From assembly GCA_046086225.1 (NCBI GenBank), contig JBJSXF010000103.1, positions 1 through 14,415 on the forward strand: DNA of 14,415 bases, in the 5' to 3' direction. Both the position numbers and the translations under genes were made by a program. Origin of the DNA: JBJSXF01 sp046086225. Its GTDB lineage: Bacteria; Actinomycetota; Acidimicrobiia; IMCC26256; PALSA-610. A model generated the notes under the pieces. The model saw only the letters and a list, made by a program, of their open reading frames with translations. It did no database searches and was not told the DNA's origin. Below, piece after piece: positions 13,172 through 14,415 of the stretch. Positions within the stretch are counted from its first letter, which is position 1, and every line of letters starts with the position of its first letter.

Positions 13172-14074
13172 TCAGCTACCGATGATGCCGTCGGCGCGGA
13201 AGTCGGCGAAGAGCTCCGATGCGCCGGCGCCGAGTCCGAGACACCCGCCGCCCGTGTAGGGGATCGTGACGTTGTCGATCGTGTCGGGGTTCAGCGCGAA
13301 CGCAGTGTGCGAGAGGCGGAGCAGCTCGGTGAGGCCGATGCCGTCGACGCGGGCGTGGCGGCCGAGCAGGGTGAGGAGGCGGAACTCGCCGAGTGCGTTG
13401 TTCTGGGTGCGCTTCAGCTCGCGGAGCCCGTCGAGGATGAGCAGGCCCTGGTTGTAGGTGCGGGAGATGTCGCTGTCGGGGAAGTCGCGGCGGTTGCGAG
13501 CGAAGGCGAGAGCCTGTCCGCCGTTCATGCGCATGCGCCCGGCGGGGAAGTAGGCGCCGGTGTAGCTGTCGCTCATCTCGACCGGGACGTTCACGTCGAC
13601 GCCGCCGACACCGTCGACGAGGGCCATGAACCCGGCGAAGTCGACCTCGACGATGTAGTCGACCGGCACGCCGACGAGTCCGCCGACCGCGTCGGCCTGG
13701 GCCCGTGGGCCGCGCGTGTTGGCGGCGTTGATCTTGTCGCCGTCCCAGCAGGTGTCGCGCGGGATGTTGATCATCGAGGCCTGGTTCCGCTTCGGGTTGA
13801 CCCCGACGATGTGGAGCGCGTCACCCCGGGCCCCGCTCACCCCGGGCCGGAAGTCGTTGCCGACGAGCAGCACGAAGAACGGGGCGTCGGGACCGCCGAC
13901 GGCGCGGGAGGCGCCGGACTGGGACGGAACCTTGATGACGCGGATCTCGGGTGCGCCCGCGGCGCCGGGCAGGCGCACCCCGGCGAGCCAGGTCGCGACG
14001 AGCGCGCCGAGGCCGATCACCACGATGAGGGCCGCGGCCGCGACGCCGAGGAGGACGCGGCGCAGACGGCGCAT
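13172..14074 (-). CDS. LytR-CpsA-Psr (LCP) family wall-glycan ligase
   Basis: 300 residues from ATG 14074; the codon before it (GTG 14077) overlaps the upstream stop by 4 nt and is an equally possible start. A basic N-terminus and one membrane helix (~7-30) anchor an extracellular LCP domain. Marks are FVLLVGNDFRPG (67-78), GDALHIVGVNPKRNQ (84-98), INIPRDTCW (102-110), VGVPVDYIVEVDFAGFMALV (134-153), GGVDVNV (157-163), and LAFARNRRDFPDSDISRTYN (189-208), which holds the Arg/Asp residues that bind the polyprenyl pyrophosphate. LCP enzymes transfer lipid-linked glycans to peptidoglycan or protein. Only two Cys are present (109 and 278), a possible disulfide like the one reported in actinobacterial LcpA. 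A C-terminal LytR_C domain is absent. It could ligate the glycan made by the left-hand genes; that link is inference. Confidence 0.9.
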   Translation of the reverse strand: MRRLRRVLLGVAAAALIVVIGLGALVATWLAGVRLPGAAGAPEIRVIKVPSQSGASRAVGGPDAPFFVLLVGNDFRPGVSGARGDALHIVGVNPKRNQASMINIPRDTCWDGDKINAANTRGPRAQADAVGGLVGVPVDYIVEVDFAGFMALVDGVGGVDVNVPVEMSDSYTGAYFPAGRMRMNGGQALAFARNRRDFPDSDISRTYNQGLLILDGLRELKRTQNNALGEFRLLTLLGRHARVDGIGLTELLRLSHTAFALNPDTIDNVTIPYTGGGCLGLGAGASELFADFRADGIIGS

Positions 14075-14415
14075 CACGGGGCGTCTCCGGCGACGGCGGT
14101 GCTGGTGGTGGTCGGGGCGGGAGGCCGAGCGCGGTTCACGATCACGCGGTATCCGGTGATCGGCCAGACCGGACCCCGGGCGGTGAGGGTGAGCTCGACG
14201 TTGCGCTGGAGGCGCACCGGCCCGTCGGCGGTGGTGACCTCGGTGGTAACCGTGAAGCGGGGCGCGACGAACGCGATGCGGCCGTCGGGTCCGGCGAAGG
14301 CGTCGAGTTGCACCGGAGTGGCCTTCGACCGGTAGTCGGTGGGCGAGGGGAGTCCGGCGTCGGTAAGTGCGGCGGCATCGGGTCCGGTGGCGGCGGCCCG
14401 CAGCGAGGGAGCGAA
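14074..14415 (-). CDS. Unknown protein, N-terminal part outside window
   Basis: The frame is open to the right edge, so only the C-terminal 113 residues are seen. They contain no membrane helix and alternate hydrophobic and polar residues as in beta strands (RIAFVAPRFTVTTEV, then LQRNVELTLTARGPVWPI and TGYRVIVNRA). The end is a Pro/Thr-rich tail (RARPPAPTTTSTAVAGDAP). This resembles the end of secreted or surface proteins with a beta-rich domain, but I do not recognise a family. Its TGA overlaps the start region of the LCP gene (GTGATG), so the two are translationally coupled, and a shared envelope role is plausible. A GTG inside the frame at 14313 is unlikely to be the true start because coding character continues upstream of it. 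Confidence 0.6.
   Translation of the reverse strand, partial: FAPSLRAAATGPDAAALTDAGLPSPTDYRSKATPVQLDAFAGPDGRIAFVAPRFTVTTEVTTADGPVRLQRNVELTLTARGPVWPITGYRVIVNRARPPAPTTTSTAVAGDAP

Noticed and set aside
13109..14335. 408-codon open frame on the plus strand opposite the LCP gene
   Set aside because: Antisense shadow of the LCP and upstream coding regions; low-complexity acidic composition and no recognisable motif.
1..14415. tRNA, rRNA, CRISPR array, transposase, integrase, att sites, riboswitch
   Set aside because: No tRNA-like cloverleaf, spaced direct repeats, mobile-element proteins or known riboswitch cores were seen by eye, and no composition shift suggests recent transfer.

Overview
The window is very GC-rich, gene-dense bacterial DNA with many GTG starts, 1-4 nt gene overlaps and TANNNT-type -10 boxes placed 6-7 nt before start codons (leaderless layout). 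Together with the gene set this points to an actinobacterium. Acidimicrobiia or a relative is my guess; nothing here proves the class. No tRNA, rRNA, CRISPR array, insertion sequence or phage gene was seen, and no gene-free stretch exceeds 300 bases.

Left part (1-5468): envelope and glycan genes. A UPF0104/LPG-synthase-type membrane protein enters from the left edge. It runs tail-to-tail, with a 123-bp antisense overlap, into a minus-strand operon of sulfotransferase, SAM methyltransferase and family-4-like glycosyltransferase. These three are chained by 1-4 nt overlaps and read from a putative leaderless promoter. Divergent from it is a GT-C-type polytopic membrane protein, followed by a 24-residue, one-helix peptide gene with a 4-nt overlap and a strong Shine-Dalgarno. 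The set looks like a pathway that builds and decorates (methylates, sulfates) a surface glycan or glycolipid.

Centre (5478-10844): a HAD-IB phosphatase-like gene on the minus strand shares a 125-bp divergent promoter region with a seven-gene Tad/Flp-type operon on the plus strand: TadZ/CpaE-like ATPase, TadA/CpaF secretion ATPase, TadB, TadC, a 65-aa Flp-type prepilin with a textbook G/XXXXEY site, TadE, and a second TadE-like protein. This is a compact monoderm version of a type IVb pilus or secretion machine. It lacks the prepilin peptidase, the outer-membrane parts, and the N-terminal domain I recall for mycobacterial TadZ relatives.

Right part (10834-14415): a convergent Hrq1/YprA-type superfamily-2 DNA helicase (SftH-like, C-terminal four-Cys motif) overlaps the last pilus gene by 11 bp. 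HAD protein, Tad operon and helicase together match the known actinobacterial 'helicase/secretion neighborhood' (compare Rv3661, Rv3660c-Rv3654c and Rv3649 of M. tuberculosis, from memory). Upstream of the helicase on the minus strand lie a LytR-CpsA-Psr ligase, which may attach glycans to the wall, and a partial unknown protein.

The most attractive open question is why a DNA helicase and a phosphatase travel with a minimal Tad machine. A DNA-uptake or DNA-handling pilus is one hypothesis. The left-hand sulfotransferase/methyltransferase/glycosyltransferase operon has an unknown product.
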